A stretch of DNA of 64,000 bases, from positions 45,155 to 109,154 of the forward strand of contig JAQCGX010000005.1 of assembly GCA_027619975.1 (NCBI GenBank). Direction: 5' to 3'. A model generated the notes under the pieces. It was given only the letters and a program-made list of their open reading frames with translations. It had not been told where the DNA came from and ran no database searches. A program made the position numbers and the translations under genes. The DNA comes from Nitrospinota bacterium (GTDB lineage: Bacteria; Nitrospinota; Nitrospinia; Nitrospinales; VA-1). Every line of letters starts with the position of its first letter. The first letter of the stretch is position 1. This document shows, piece after piece, positions 7,606-15,159 of this stretch.

Positions 7606-8463
7606 ATGCAATGGACCAACGAAAGCCCCTGGCACGGAACGGGTGTGGACATCGAGACCAACCTGTCCCCGCGTGAGATCATGATCCGGGCGGATCTTGA
7701 TCAACCGCTCTCCAAAAACAAAAAGCTCAAATCCCGCGCCAATGACAAGGCGGTGCGTTTCTTTAAAGCCTTCGCCGATTTCGGCAAGGCGCGACTCGTG
7801 GCCTTTGGCAACCTGGAAGAAGAATCCATTCTCTGGGCGCTGACCGATCTGGACGCGGATTTCACCTTGCCGGGTGGGGATACGTTAAAAGGTTGTCTCC
7901 TGCTGTATTCCAAGAATGATAAACGGGAAAAGGTGCAAGTCCAGTTCATGACCCTGAGAGTGGCCTGCAACAGCACCCTGCCTGTCCCTTTTAAAGGCAG
8001 AGCCATTTTTTCAAATATCCTTCTGGACGCGTTAAAATTTGACGAGGTCATGACCCAAAAAGCGGTCGACACCTGCGCCCTTGGCCGGGAAGCGATTGCC
8101 GCGTTTGCGGTCTCAGCCGGGCGGCTGGCGGAATACAAAGTGGACGATGAAACGGCTATCCGTTTTATGTTTGATGTCTTCCAGCCGGAGGATTCCCTGC
8201 AACTGTCCTCCATTAGCGAAACGGAGATTGTGGAAAAAGCCGAGGATAAAACCAAAAAGGCCATTGCGGCCATTAAGAATGCTCCGGGACAGGAGTTGGA
8301 ATCCGCACAAATGACGGCGTGGGGATTGGTGAACGCTGTGGCTTATATTGTGGATCATCATATGGGTAAAAATCCGGATTTCCGTTTGCGGCAGGCCTGG
8401 TTTGCGTTCAACGCCACGGTCAAGAAACGGGCGCTCGACTTGGCGCTGGGGCTGTTGAAATGA
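7606..8463 (+). CDS. DUF932 family protein, first of two tandem paralogues
   Basis: A 285-residue member of DUF932, a family best known from phages and plasmids, with no proven function. Seen: the family's N-terminal PWHGTGV, a central LWALTDLDADF and the KGCLLLYSKND/RVACNSTL strands that correspond to the usual 'tpvRvVCnNTL' core. A C-terminal helical block (AQMTAWGLVNAVAYIVDHH then GKNPDFRLRQAWF) is shared almost unchanged with the next gene. Cytosolic, with no signal or membrane segment. The gene is separated from its paralogue by 19 bases. No phage structural, integrase or replication gene is nearby, which is unusual for this family. Function unknown. Confidence 0.8.
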   Translation: MQWTNESPWHGTGVDIETNLSPREIMIRADLDQPLSKNKKLKSRANDKAVRFFKAFADFGKARLVAFGNLEEESILWALTDLDADFTLPGGDTLKGCLLLYSKNDKREKVQVQFMTLRVACNSTLPVPFKGRAIFSNILLDALKFDEVMTQKAVDTCALGREAIAAFAVSAGRLAEYKVDDETAIRFMFDVFQPEDSLQLSSISETEIVEKAEDKTKKAIAAIKNAPGQELESAQMTAWGLVNAVAYIVDHHMGKNPDFRLRQAWFAFNATVKKRALDLALGLLK

Positions 8464-8482
8464 AATAACGGGGGCGACACGA

Positions 8483-9343
8483 ATGGAATGGACCCATGAA
8501 AAACCCTGGCAGAGATTGGGCGTGGAAATCGAGTCCACCCTGTCGGCCCGCGAGATGTCGGTCAAGCTGCAACTCGACTGGGAGGTGGTCAAAACCCCGT
8601 CGCAACGACCGAAATCCCCCGCCAATCAGGAGACGTTCCGTTTCTTTAAAGCCTTTGTCGAAGCCGGGGACACGCGCATCGAATCCTACGGCAGTCTGGA
8701 CGCGGGACGCATCCTCTGGGCTCTTGCCCCGGTGAACGCGGAATTCACCCTGCAAGCGACGGACACGATGAAAGCTTACCTGTTGATGGCATCCCGCCAT
8801 GAGGACCGGCAGTCCATTGAATTTCAGTTCCTGACTGTTCGGGAGGCTTGTCACAATATGTTTCAAGTTCCTGTCAAGGTGAGGAGCACCTTCACCAACA
8901 GCTTCCGCAAGCCCTTCACTACCCGGTTTCCATTTCTGAATCAGAACCCGCAGAAGTTTGACGAGTCCATGACTCAAAAAGCACAAAAATACTTCGCCGC
9001 AGGCCGGGAAGCAATATCCGCGTTTGCCATCGATGCCGAACGCCTGGCAAGCCACAAAGTGGGTTCAGATACGGTCAACCGTTTCATGTCCGATGTTTTT
9101 CAGCAGGAGGGTGATGATAAAGCCGAGGAGAGCATTAAAATTGCCATTGAAGCGATGGGCAAGGCTCCGGGTCACGACATGGAAACCGCACAAATGACGG
9201 CCTGGGGATTGCTTAACGCCGTGACTTACACGGTCGACCATCATCTCGGCAAAAATCCGGATATCCGTTTGCGGCAGGCCTGGTTTGGAGCCAACGCGAA
9301 AGTCAAGAAACGGGCGTTCGATCTGGCGCTGGCGTTGTTGTGA
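8483..9343 (+). CDS. DUF932 family protein, second tandem paralogue
   Basis: A 286-residue paralogue of the upstream DUF932 protein, similar along its whole length. It shows KPWQRLGVEIESTLSAREM at the N-terminus, RFFKAFVEAGDTRIESYG, ILWALAPVNAEF and the same C-terminal AQMTAWGLLNAVTYTVDHH block. It differs by a roughly 12-residue insertion after residue 140 (SFRKPFTTRFPFL) and a shorter segment before the C-terminal helices. The tandem arrangement and short spacer point to a local duplication and shared transcription. The C-terminal block is better conserved than the middle, suggesting it is the constrained part. Function is not known. Confidence 0.8.
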   Translation: MEWTHEKPWQRLGVEIESTLSAREMSVKLQLDWEVVKTPSQRPKSPANQETFRFFKAFVEAGDTRIESYGSLDAGRILWALAPVNAEFTLQATDTMKAYLLMASRHEDRQSIEFQFLTVREACHNMFQVPVKVRSTFTNSFRKPFTTRFPFLNQNPQKFDESMTQKAQKYFAAGREAISAFAIDAERLASHKVGSDTVNRFMSDVFQQEGDDKAEESIKIAIEAMGKAPGHDMETAQMTAWGLLNAVTYTVDHHLGKNPDIRLRQAWFGANAKVKKRAFDLALALL

Positions 9344-9563
9344 GGAGAGGGGCACAACCTTTACAGTTAGGGCGGCAATTTTTGACGAACCCGGCAAATT
9401 TTGCTTTGCATCCGTGTGGTTTTTGACGATACATAAAGTAGAGATGAACCTTTAAATTATTGGATTTAAAACGATTTTTCAGTAAGTTTGAAGGCTCGTC
9501 ACTTTTGGCATAGAGTTTGCTTTTTAAAGAAGTGAAGATTCGAAATGGCATCGCCTCCTCCAA

Positions 9564-9591
9564 CGAATTGGGTCCTCCAAGACCCAATTCG
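9564..9591. terminator. Perfect 11-bp hairpin downstream of the DUF932 pair
   Basis: Arms CGAATTGGGTC (9564-9574) and GACCCAATTCG (9581-9591) pair exactly around a six-base loop. It has no U-tract, so it may be a weak terminator, an mRNA-stabilising hairpin or a repeat relic. The 517-base spacer 9344-9860 otherwise holds only the inverted repeat at 9745-9819; no gene is supported in it. Confidence 0.4.
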
Positions 9592-9744
9592 TGGCGTGCC
9601 TAACCCTCCAAAGAATCGTCTCCCCTAAAATTTTTTCAAAATAATCCGGTTGGCTACTATTCTCTAAATATTTTTTGAGTGGCGCTGGGAGGGGTTTATT
9701 CTTCCTGAATATCAGCAGATTGCTGAAAAACTATTTTTGCTAGC

Positions 9745-9819
9745 TGTCACACTGAGCTTGTCGAAGTGTGAAAAAAGCTATTGTTATCAAAGTCATACTT
9801 CGACAAGCTCAGCATGACA
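9745..9819. repeat. Inverted pair of TGTCA...CTGAGCTTGTCGAAG repeats
   Basis: Two 26-base arms (9745-9770 and 9794-9819) are imperfect inverted copies of a unit with core CTGAGCTTGTCGAAG, separated by 23 bases. Related single units lie near 3318 and 3508. Such units are common intergenic palindromic repeats in many bacterial genomes. Confidence 0.7.
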
Positions 9820-9860
9820 ACAGTGGAAACCCTCGTGGTTGGGATTCTATCAGCAACCTG

Positions 9861-10718
9861 TCAGGAGGACACGGGTTTCTGGCCCCGCACCACCTGGCTG
9901 ATGGGTTGAATCTGCCTGAGCAGTTCCGGCAGGGTTTCGATTTTCAGCATATTGGGTCCATCGGACAGGGCATTGTCCGGGTCGGTATGGATTTCCATGA
10001 ACAACGCATCGCATCCCACCGCCACCGCCCCACGAGTGATATCGGGGATGAGTTCCCGCTGGCCATCGCTCTTGGTGCCTTTGCCGCCCGGCAATTGCAG
10101 GCTGTGCGTGGCGTCATAAATAATGGGATAGCCGTATTCCCGCATCAAGGTCAAGGAACGCATGTCCACCACCATGTTGTTGTAGCCGAACATGAACCCG
10201 CGCTCGGTCAGCAAAATTTCCTGACAGCCGCCTTGTTCCACTTTGTGGACCACATTTTTCATGTCCCAGGGGGCCATGAACTGTCCTTTTTTGATGTTGA
10301 CAGGCTTGCCCGATTGGGCGGCCTTGACCAGAAGGTCCGTCTGCCGGCACAGGAAAGCCGGAATCTGTAAGACGTCCAGCACCTCGGCGGCAGGGCCGAT
10401 TTCTTCTTCCTTATGAATGTCGGACAGCACGGGGACTTGCAGCTCATCCCGGATTTTCTTGAGCACAGCCAGACCGGCTCGAAGCCCCGGTCCGCGAAAT
10501 GAGTCGATGGAGGAGCGGTTCGCCTTGTCGTAAGAGGCCTTGAAGATGAAGGGCACGCCTTGATCGCTGGTGATGCGTTTGAGTTTTTCCGCAATCTCCA
10601 TCGCGTTCTTTTCCGATTCAATCACGCAGGGACCGCCGATCAAGGCCAGGGGATTGTCGCCGCCGATGGTAACGGAGCCAATTTTTACACCTTTGGTGCG
10701 TTTGAGTGAAAGGCTCAT
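9861..10718 (-). CDS. kdsA: 3-deoxy-8-phosphooctulonate (KDO-8-P) synthase
   Basis: Condenses arabinose-5-phosphate with phosphoenolpyruvate to KDO-8-phosphate, a precursor of the lipopolysaccharide inner core, in the cytosol. The 285-residue length is standard. Seen: IGGPCVIESEKNAMEIAEKL near residue 26, FKASYDKANRSS, LSDIHKEEE, PAFLCRQTDLL, and KKGQFMAPWDMKNVV. The Cys in GGPCVIES sits where metal-dependent enzymes such as the Aquifex one have the metal ligand and where E. coli KdsA has Asn, so this is probably the metal-dependent class. The start overlaps the stop of the upstream receiver-like gene as TAATG, implying translational coupling. Confidence 0.96.
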   Translation of the reverse strand: MSLSLKRTKGVKIGSVTIGGDNPLALIGGPCVIESEKNAMEIAEKLKRITSDQGVPFIFKASYDKANRSSIDSFRGPGLRAGLAVLKKIRDELQVPVLSDIHKEEEIGPAAEVLDVLQIPAFLCRQTDLLVKAAQSGKPVNIKKGQFMAPWDMKNVVHKVEQGGCQEILLTERGFMFGYNNMVVDMRSLTLMREYGYPIIYDATHSLQLPGGKGTKSDGQRELIPDITRGAVAVGCDALFMEIHTDPDNALSDGPNMLKIETLPELLRQIQPISQVVRGQKPVSS

Positions 10719-11158
10719 TATCGCAGGGGCTGGGGCGGCCCCAGTTCGATGCCAATGGGAACGGGGTGCGGTACTTCGGTGCGCGGCGGCAACCCTTCCG
10801 GAGCCAGCAGGTTCAGTGCCAGCTCCCGCAATTTTTCATTGCTGGTGGCTTTTTGAATGGCAGTGAATCCGCTTTCTACTAACTGCGCCATGTCCGGCTC
10901 CGGTGAATTATCCGTGACCATGAGGATGAAGTTGAGTCCCTTATACTTCTTTTTAATGTTTAACAGATGCTTGGTCTCGTTCTTATCTTTTTTCAGGACA
11001 TAAATCACCAGGTCGCAATGAACCAATTGCGACTGTTTGAAACAATCCGCAATGGAAACAAAGCTCATGAGGGTGAAAAATTCCTGTTTGATGAATTTCG
11101 AGAGTTGGATTCGATCACTGCGGATCGGGTCAACGAGAAAAATGGTCTTATATTGCAT
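10718..11158 (-). CDS. Degenerate receiver-like protein upstream of kdsA
   Basis: A 146-residue cytosolic protein resembling a response-regulator receiver domain without an output domain. It begins MQYKTIFLVDPIRSDRIQLS, as receivers do. The position of the phospho-accepting Asp (the usual LLDxxMP) reads LVIYVLKKDK, so the acceptor appears to be replaced, near V54. A late K-x-T-like region is recognisable as AIQKATSNEKL, followed by a Pro-rich tail. ATG at 11158 is preferred because it has an AAGGAA ribosome site; a longer frame lacks receiver homology. It overlaps kdsA by one base. Probably a pseudo-receiver that acts by protein contact; its role is unknown. Confidence 0.6.
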   Translation of the reverse strand: MQYKTIFLVDPIRSDRIQLSKFIKQEFFTLMSFVSIADCFKQSQLVHCDLVIYVLKKDKNETKHLLNIKKKYKGLNFILMVTDNSPEPDMAQLVESGFTAIQKATSNEKLRELALNLLAPEGLPPRTEVPHPVPIGIELGPPQPLR

Positions 11159-11324
11159 CGGGATTCCTTCGCTAAAGATTACTCTGCTTGAGTCTACCAC
11201 CAAAAATGCAACGGTTGAACCCAAAAATGGCGTTTGCTTCTTATTGGGTTTTGGTTTGACTTTGTCCGAAGCTCTATGAAAAGATGAAAGTTGAATCGAT
11301 TCCTCCGCAGTGAGGCCGTGTGCT

Positions 11325-12632
11325 ATGACCTGGATACAAAAGACTCTATTAACCGTTCTTGTTCTCTTTCTGATGCCCTTTCAGGCATTTGCCGAGGGGA
11401 GAATTGTCGTCGTCGAAATATCCGGGGCGATCAATCCTGTTGTCGCCGAATTCGTCACCGATGAAATCATAGAGGCCAACCTGGCCGGGGAAGAATTAAT
11501 CGTGATTCGGATGGACACCCCCGGCGGACTCGACACCTCCATGCGGCAGATCATCAAGGGAATACAGAATTCCCGCATCCCAGTTGCCAGCTTTGTCGGT
11601 CCCAGCGGTTCCAGGGCCGCATCGGCGGGAACGTTTATCACCATCGCCTCACATATAGCGGCCATGGCCCCAGGGACAAACATCGGCGCCGCCCACCCGG
11701 TCAACCTGATGGGGGGAGGTGGCGGGGAACAAGCCAAAACCATGGAAGGCAAGGTCGTTCAGGATGCTTCGGCCTACATCCGCTCTCTGGCGGAAAAGCG
11801 CGGGCGTAATGCGCATTGGGCGGAACTGGCTGTGACCAAAAGCCTTTCCATTTCTGCCGAAGAGGCGAAGAAATTGGCCGTCATCGATCTGGTCGCCTTC
11901 AATGTGGAAGCCCTGGTCCTGGCTTTGGATGGGCGCGAGGTAAACGTCGATTCCAAAACCGTTACCCTGAAGACCGCTGGTAAAGAGATCGTTTATCATG
12001 CAATGGATAAACGGCAGCAGATTCTGGACACCATTTCCAATCCCAATGTGGCCTATATCCTGATGATGCTGGGTCTTGTCGGGTTGTATTTTGAATTGTC
12101 CAATCCGGGACTGATTTTACCGGGTGTGGTCGGCGGCATCAGCATGATCCTCGCCTTGTACGCCATGCAGACCCTGCCGATCAATTATGCCGGTCTGCTG
12201 TTGATCGTTCTGGGGCTGGTGTTGTTTATTGTGGAAATCAACGTGATGAGTTTTGGTCTCTTGTCGGCGGGCGGGGTGATCTCCATTTTATTGGGGTCCT
12301 TGATGCTCATCGACAGCGAAGATCCGGCGATGCAGATTTCCAAAACCGTTCTCCTGCCAACACTGGGAGTATTCACCCTGATTTCCCTGGGGATATTGTA
12401 TCTTGCGGCGAAGTCTCAAAGACACCGCGCAGTTTCCGGAGTGGAAGGGTTGATCGGGGCTCAGGGTATTGTGAAAGCGGATCTGGATCTTTCCGGCAGT
12501 GTCCTCATTCATGGGGAGATATGGAATGCGGAAAGCGATGTTAAAGTTCAGGCCGGGGAAAAAGTGATCGTGAATTCAGTACAGGGCCTCAAGCTCAAGG
12601 TGAAACCGGCGCCAGAGCTTCCTCCAGAGTGA
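11325..12632 (+). CDS. Long-form NfeD membrane-bound ClpP-class serine protease
   Basis: Inner-membrane protein with an N-terminal signal/anchor (about residues 5-23) and an SppA/ClpP-like protease domain in the periplasm (about 25-225). The domain shows MDTPGGLDTSMRQIIKGI and the SRAASAGTFI segment containing the likely nucleophile Ser. About four membrane spans follow (residues 235-370), then a C-terminal OB-fold NfeD domain (GLIGAQGIVKADLDLSG). Total 435 residues, as expected for long NfeD. ATG at 11325 is chosen with GAGG nine bases upstream; a GTG at 11310 is in frame. Long NfeD genes usually accompany a stomatin/slipin gene; none is visible here. Its targets are unknown. Confidence 0.9.
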   Translation: MTWIQKTLLTVLVLFLMPFQAFAEGRIVVVEISGAINPVVAEFVTDEIIEANLAGEELIVIRMDTPGGLDTSMRQIIKGIQNSRIPVASFVGPSGSRAASAGTFITIASHIAAMAPGTNIGAAHPVNLMGGGGGEQAKTMEGKVVQDASAYIRSLAEKRGRNAHWAELAVTKSLSISAEEAKKLAVIDLVAFNVEALVLALDGREVNVDSKTVTLKTAGKEIVYHAMDKRQQILDTISNPNVAYILMMLGLVGLYFELSNPGLILPGVVGGISMILALYAMQTLPINYAGLLLIVLGLVLFIVEINVMSFGLLSAGGVISILLGSLMLIDSEDPAMQISKTVLLPTLGVFTLISLGILYLAAKSQRHRAVSGVEGLIGAQGIVKADLDLSGSVLIHGEIWNAESDVKVQAGEKVIVNSVQGLKLKVKPAPELPPE

Positions 12633-12699
12633 GTTTGCAGGCGCAATTCCAAATTTTCCGGAAAACTCCCTTGTCCCTAAAATTAAGTGACCCTCACCG

Positions 12700-13105
12700 A
12701 TGAAATGGATGTCCGTATTGCAAACGGCGGGCTGTGTCCTGGTTCTTGTGGTGCTCTGTGCCGTGCTTCTGGTGGCTTGCGAGAGCAAAATTATCTACCA
12801 TCCTTACAAGTATCCCCAGGGCATTTTGGACCCGTCTTCATATGATATACAGGTAGAAGATGTTTTTTTTTAGGCCAGGGATGGCACCAATGAAACTGCC
12901 CAAACTGTTTCTGCACGGGACGGAGGATGAGGTGGTTCCTTATGAGTTGGGAAGAAAACTGTATTCTGCGGCGGCGGACCCCAAGGAGTTTTATGATATC
13001 GAAGGCGCTGGTCACAACGATACCTATATCATGGGAGGCCGGGAATATTACACCGAGTTGAATCGGTTTATCACAAAGACGTTGAAGGAAATGAAAAACC
13101 AATAA
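12700..13105 (+). pseudogene. Decayed alpha/beta-hydrolase (YfhR/BEM46-like lipoprotein) with internal deletion
   Basis: The 5' part reads in frame from ATG 12700: a lipoprotein-like signal ending VLLVAC, then SKIIYHPYKYPQG and VEDVFF. A TAG stop at 12871 follows, after which ARDGT continues in the same frame. The following bases, in a different frame, encode the C-terminal end of the same family: KLPKLFLHGTEDEVVPYELG with the Asp region and GAGHNDTY with the catalytic His. The central block that should contain the G-x-S-x-G nucleophile elbow is absent. So at least one stop, one frame change and a large deletion have inactivated it. It follows nfeD by 67 bases. Confidence 0.8.
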
Positions 13106-13130
13106 AGTATGTTAAAGGTTATTAACCGAA

Positions 13131-13306
13131 GGGCACCTCTAAAAATTAGTTTTTAAAAGAGAATCGAACATTGTAAAGAGTTTCTTAAATCAGTGGCACG
13201 GGCTTTCCAGCCCGTGCGAACAGGCTGGAAAGCCTGTTCCACTATAACAAAGACACCTCTTTGAATTGACGACATAAGAACATTTAGTCAATTTTTGGAG
13301 ATGCCC
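13131..13306. mobile_element. MITE copy 1 (176 bp) with terminal inverted repeats and 4-bp target duplication
   Basis: The left end GGGCACCTCTAAAAATT and the inverted right end GGGCATCTCCAAAAATT are near-identical. The flanks carry a CGAA duplication (13127-13130 and 13307-13310). The interior has no coding capacity and includes a GC-rich 'GGGCTTTCCAGCCCGTGCGA' hairpin. Related copies occur at 33032-33253 and from 63933. A transposase must come from elsewhere; the ends resemble those of IS5-type elements, which is inference. Confidence 0.85.
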
Positions 13307-13341
13307 CGAATTAAATATTCTGAATATTGTTGTAAGAGGCT

Positions 13342-14514
13342 ATGGAGCATACAGTCAGGGAACAAATAATCAAACGCCTCAAGCGGGTGGTGATCAAGAT
13401 CGGCAGTAGCGTCATTTCTCACCGCGAACCCGGTAAAGCTCCCTTGGTGCAAGGGCTCAGTCAGGAGATGGTCCGGCATTACGCCCAGCAGATCAAGCGC
13501 ATCGTTGATAGCGGGTGCGAGGTGGTTCTGGTGTCGTCCGGCGCCATCATGGCGGGCCGGAACCGGCTGGGGCTGACCCGAAGCAATCTGAGCATCCCGG
13601 AAAAACAGGCCTGTGCCGCCATCGGTCAAAGTTTTCTCATGCACGCTTACGAAAAAAAATTCGAGAAGCAGGGGTTGAAAGTCGCCCAGATCCTGTTGAG
13701 TAGCGACGATTTGGACAACCGCCGCCGCTATCTGAACGCCAAGCACACCATCGAAGCGCTTCTCAGTTACGGCGTCATTCCCATCATCAACGAAAACGAT
13801 TCGGTCACAGTGGACGAAATCAAGATCGGCGACAACGACACGCTTTCGGCGACCGTGGCCTGTCTTGCGGACGCGCAACTGCTGATCATCCTGTCCGATG
13901 TGGAGGGGCTTTATTCCAGAGACCCGACGCTGAAAGCCAGGAAGGGCGAGGAACCGCCTGAATTGATCCATCATATTAACAAGGTGACTCCGGACGTGGA
14001 GAAACTTGCCGGGAAAAGCAACAACCTGGTGACCGTGGGCGGAATGATTACCAAAGTCCTCGCCGCCAAAAAGACCATGAGTTTTGGCATTCCCACACTT
14101 CTGCTCAACGGGCTGGATAAAAAGGTGATGGAAAAGGCGCTGCAAGGTGAAATGGTGGGAACCTTGTTCTGGTCGGACGATGAGAAAATCCGCAACCGCA
14201 AACACTGGATCGCGCATACGTTGAAACCCAAGGGGACGATCACCATCGATGCCGGGGCGAAAAAAGCCCTTGTTGAGGGCCGGAAAAGTCTGCTTCCCGC
14301 TGGAGTGGTAAAGGTAGAGGGAAGCTTCGAGTTTGGTAATTCTGTCTGCGTGGTGGATGAAAACTCCGGCGAGATCGCCCGCGGATTGGTCAACTACAAC
14401 ACCCGGGATCTGGAAAAAATCAAGGGACTGAAAACTTCAGATGTGAGGGACCTCCTTGGCAGTAATTATTATGAAGAAGTGATCCACCGCGACGACATGG
14501 TGGTGTTTTATTGA
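13342..14514 (+). CDS. proB: Glutamate 5-kinase with C-terminal PUA domain
   Basis: Phosphorylates glutamate to gamma-glutamyl phosphate, the first step of proline synthesis, in the cytosol. The 390 residues comprise an amino-acid-kinase domain (about 10-265) and a PUA domain (about 285-375). Seen: VVIKIGSSVIS, VLVSSGAIMAGRNRLGL, QILLSSDDLDNRRRYLNA, PIINENDSV, and GDNDTLSATVACLADAQLLI. The PUA segment begins around GTITIDAGAKKALVEGRKSL. ATG 13342 begins 35 bases after the MITE, so the element may sit at its promoter. proA is not adjacent. The start of the next gene overlaps or abuts its stop. Confidence 0.97.
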   Translation: MEHTVREQIIKRLKRVVIKIGSSVISHREPGKAPLVQGLSQEMVRHYAQQIKRIVDSGCEVVLVSSGAIMAGRNRLGLTRSNLSIPEKQACAAIGQSFLMHAYEKKFEKQGLKVAQILLSSDDLDNRRRYLNAKHTIEALLSYGVIPIINENDSVTVDEIKIGDNDTLSATVACLADAQLLIILSDVEGLYSRDPTLKARKGEEPPELIHHINKVTPDVEKLAGKSNNLVTVGGMITKVLAAKKTMSFGIPTLLLNGLDKKVMEKALQGEMVGTLFWSDDEKIRNRKHWIAHTLKPKGTITIDAGAKKALVEGRKSLLPAGVVKVEGSFEFGNSVCVVDENSGEIARGLVNYNTRDLEKIKGLKTSDVRDLLGSNYYEEVIHRDDMVVFY

Positions 14515-14516
14515 CT

Positions 14517-14924
14517 ATGACTAAATGGTGGGAAAAAGAACCTCTGCGTTTCGAATGCCAAACCGATTGCTTCAAGTGTTGTTGCAAGCCGGGTCTGGTT
14601 TATTTCGACTCCGAAGATATCCGCAAAATATCGACTCATTTCGATACCACCCCAAAAGATTTCAAAACTTCCTACCTCAAACGGGACGATGCGTATTGGG
14701 TGCTGGAAGTCGAGGACGATGCGCCCTGTCCATTTTTATCCACTGAGGGTTGCGGCATTCATGAAGCCAAACCCAAACAATGCCAGACCTACCCGTTCTG
14801 GGAGGAAAACCTGGATTCTAAAAATATGTGGCGCATGGTGGGCGGGTTCTGCCCCGGCATCGATAAAGGCCCGATGGTCATGATCGAAACCATTAAGGAA
14901 TTTTTGAAGAAGTTCAGGCTGTAA
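14517..14924 (+). CDS. YkgJ-type cysteine-cluster protein (UPF0153)
   Basis: A 135-residue cytosolic protein of the zinc- or iron-binding YkgJ family. The cysteines fall in the family pattern: CQTDCFKCCCKPG at the N-terminus, CPFLSTEGCGIHEAKPKQC in the middle, then YPFWEEN and a final FCPG. Such proteins probably bind an Fe-S cluster or zinc; a specific reaction is not established. ATG 14517 follows the proB stop by two bases; a TTG at 14511 overlapping that stop is an alternative. Tight spacing implies one transcript with proB. Confidence 0.85.
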   Translation: MTKWWEKEPLRFECQTDCFKCCCKPGLVYFDSEDIRKISTHFDTTPKDFKTSYLKRDDAYWVLEVEDDAPCPFLSTEGCGIHEAKPKQCQTYPFWEENLDSKNMWRMVGGFCPGIDKGPMVMIETIKEFLKKFRL

Positions 14925-15011
14925 ATGTGTAAAAAGATTTGGTTTATAATGTTTCATTGAAAATGTCGGGAAAGTAAAAAGCATATTGGGAAATATCCAG
15001 AATTTGAATTG

Positions 15012-15040
15012 TTGACATCAGCTTATTCCGCAAGGATAAT
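15012..15040 (+). promoter_or_regulatory. Strong sigma-70-like promoter for purA
   Basis: A perfect TTGACA (15012-15017), a 17-base spacer and GATAAT (15035-15040) stand about 120 bases before the purA start. This is the best consensus match noticed in the window. Confidence 0.65.
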
Positions 15041-15112
15041 GCCCAGTTGGCCCCGCCGCCTGTCAATAATTCCAATCGCCGAGTGATCGATTTTTAATAT
15101 TTAGTCAACGCT

Positions 15113-15149
15113 CCACGTGTGCACTAATTTTACGTGGGTCTGTTTTTTT
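15113..15149 (+). terminator. Hairpin plus T-run in the purA leader (possible attenuator)
   Basis: CCACGT (15113-15118) can pair with ACGTGG (15132-15137). A run of seven T (15143-15149) follows just before the AGGAG ribosome site of purA. Located after the promoter, it could attenuate transcription, but the stem is short and the loop large. Confidence 0.25.
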
Positions 15150-15159
15150 GAGGAGTGTT

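Noticed and set aside
9303..9587. Minus-strand frame of 94 codons downstream of the DUF932 pair
   Set aside because: It overlaps the end of the second DUF932 gene, crosses a perfect hairpin and shows no recognisable domain.
13288..14217. Minus-strand frame of 309 codons
   Set aside because: Antisense to proB, which is unambiguous; no family resemblance.
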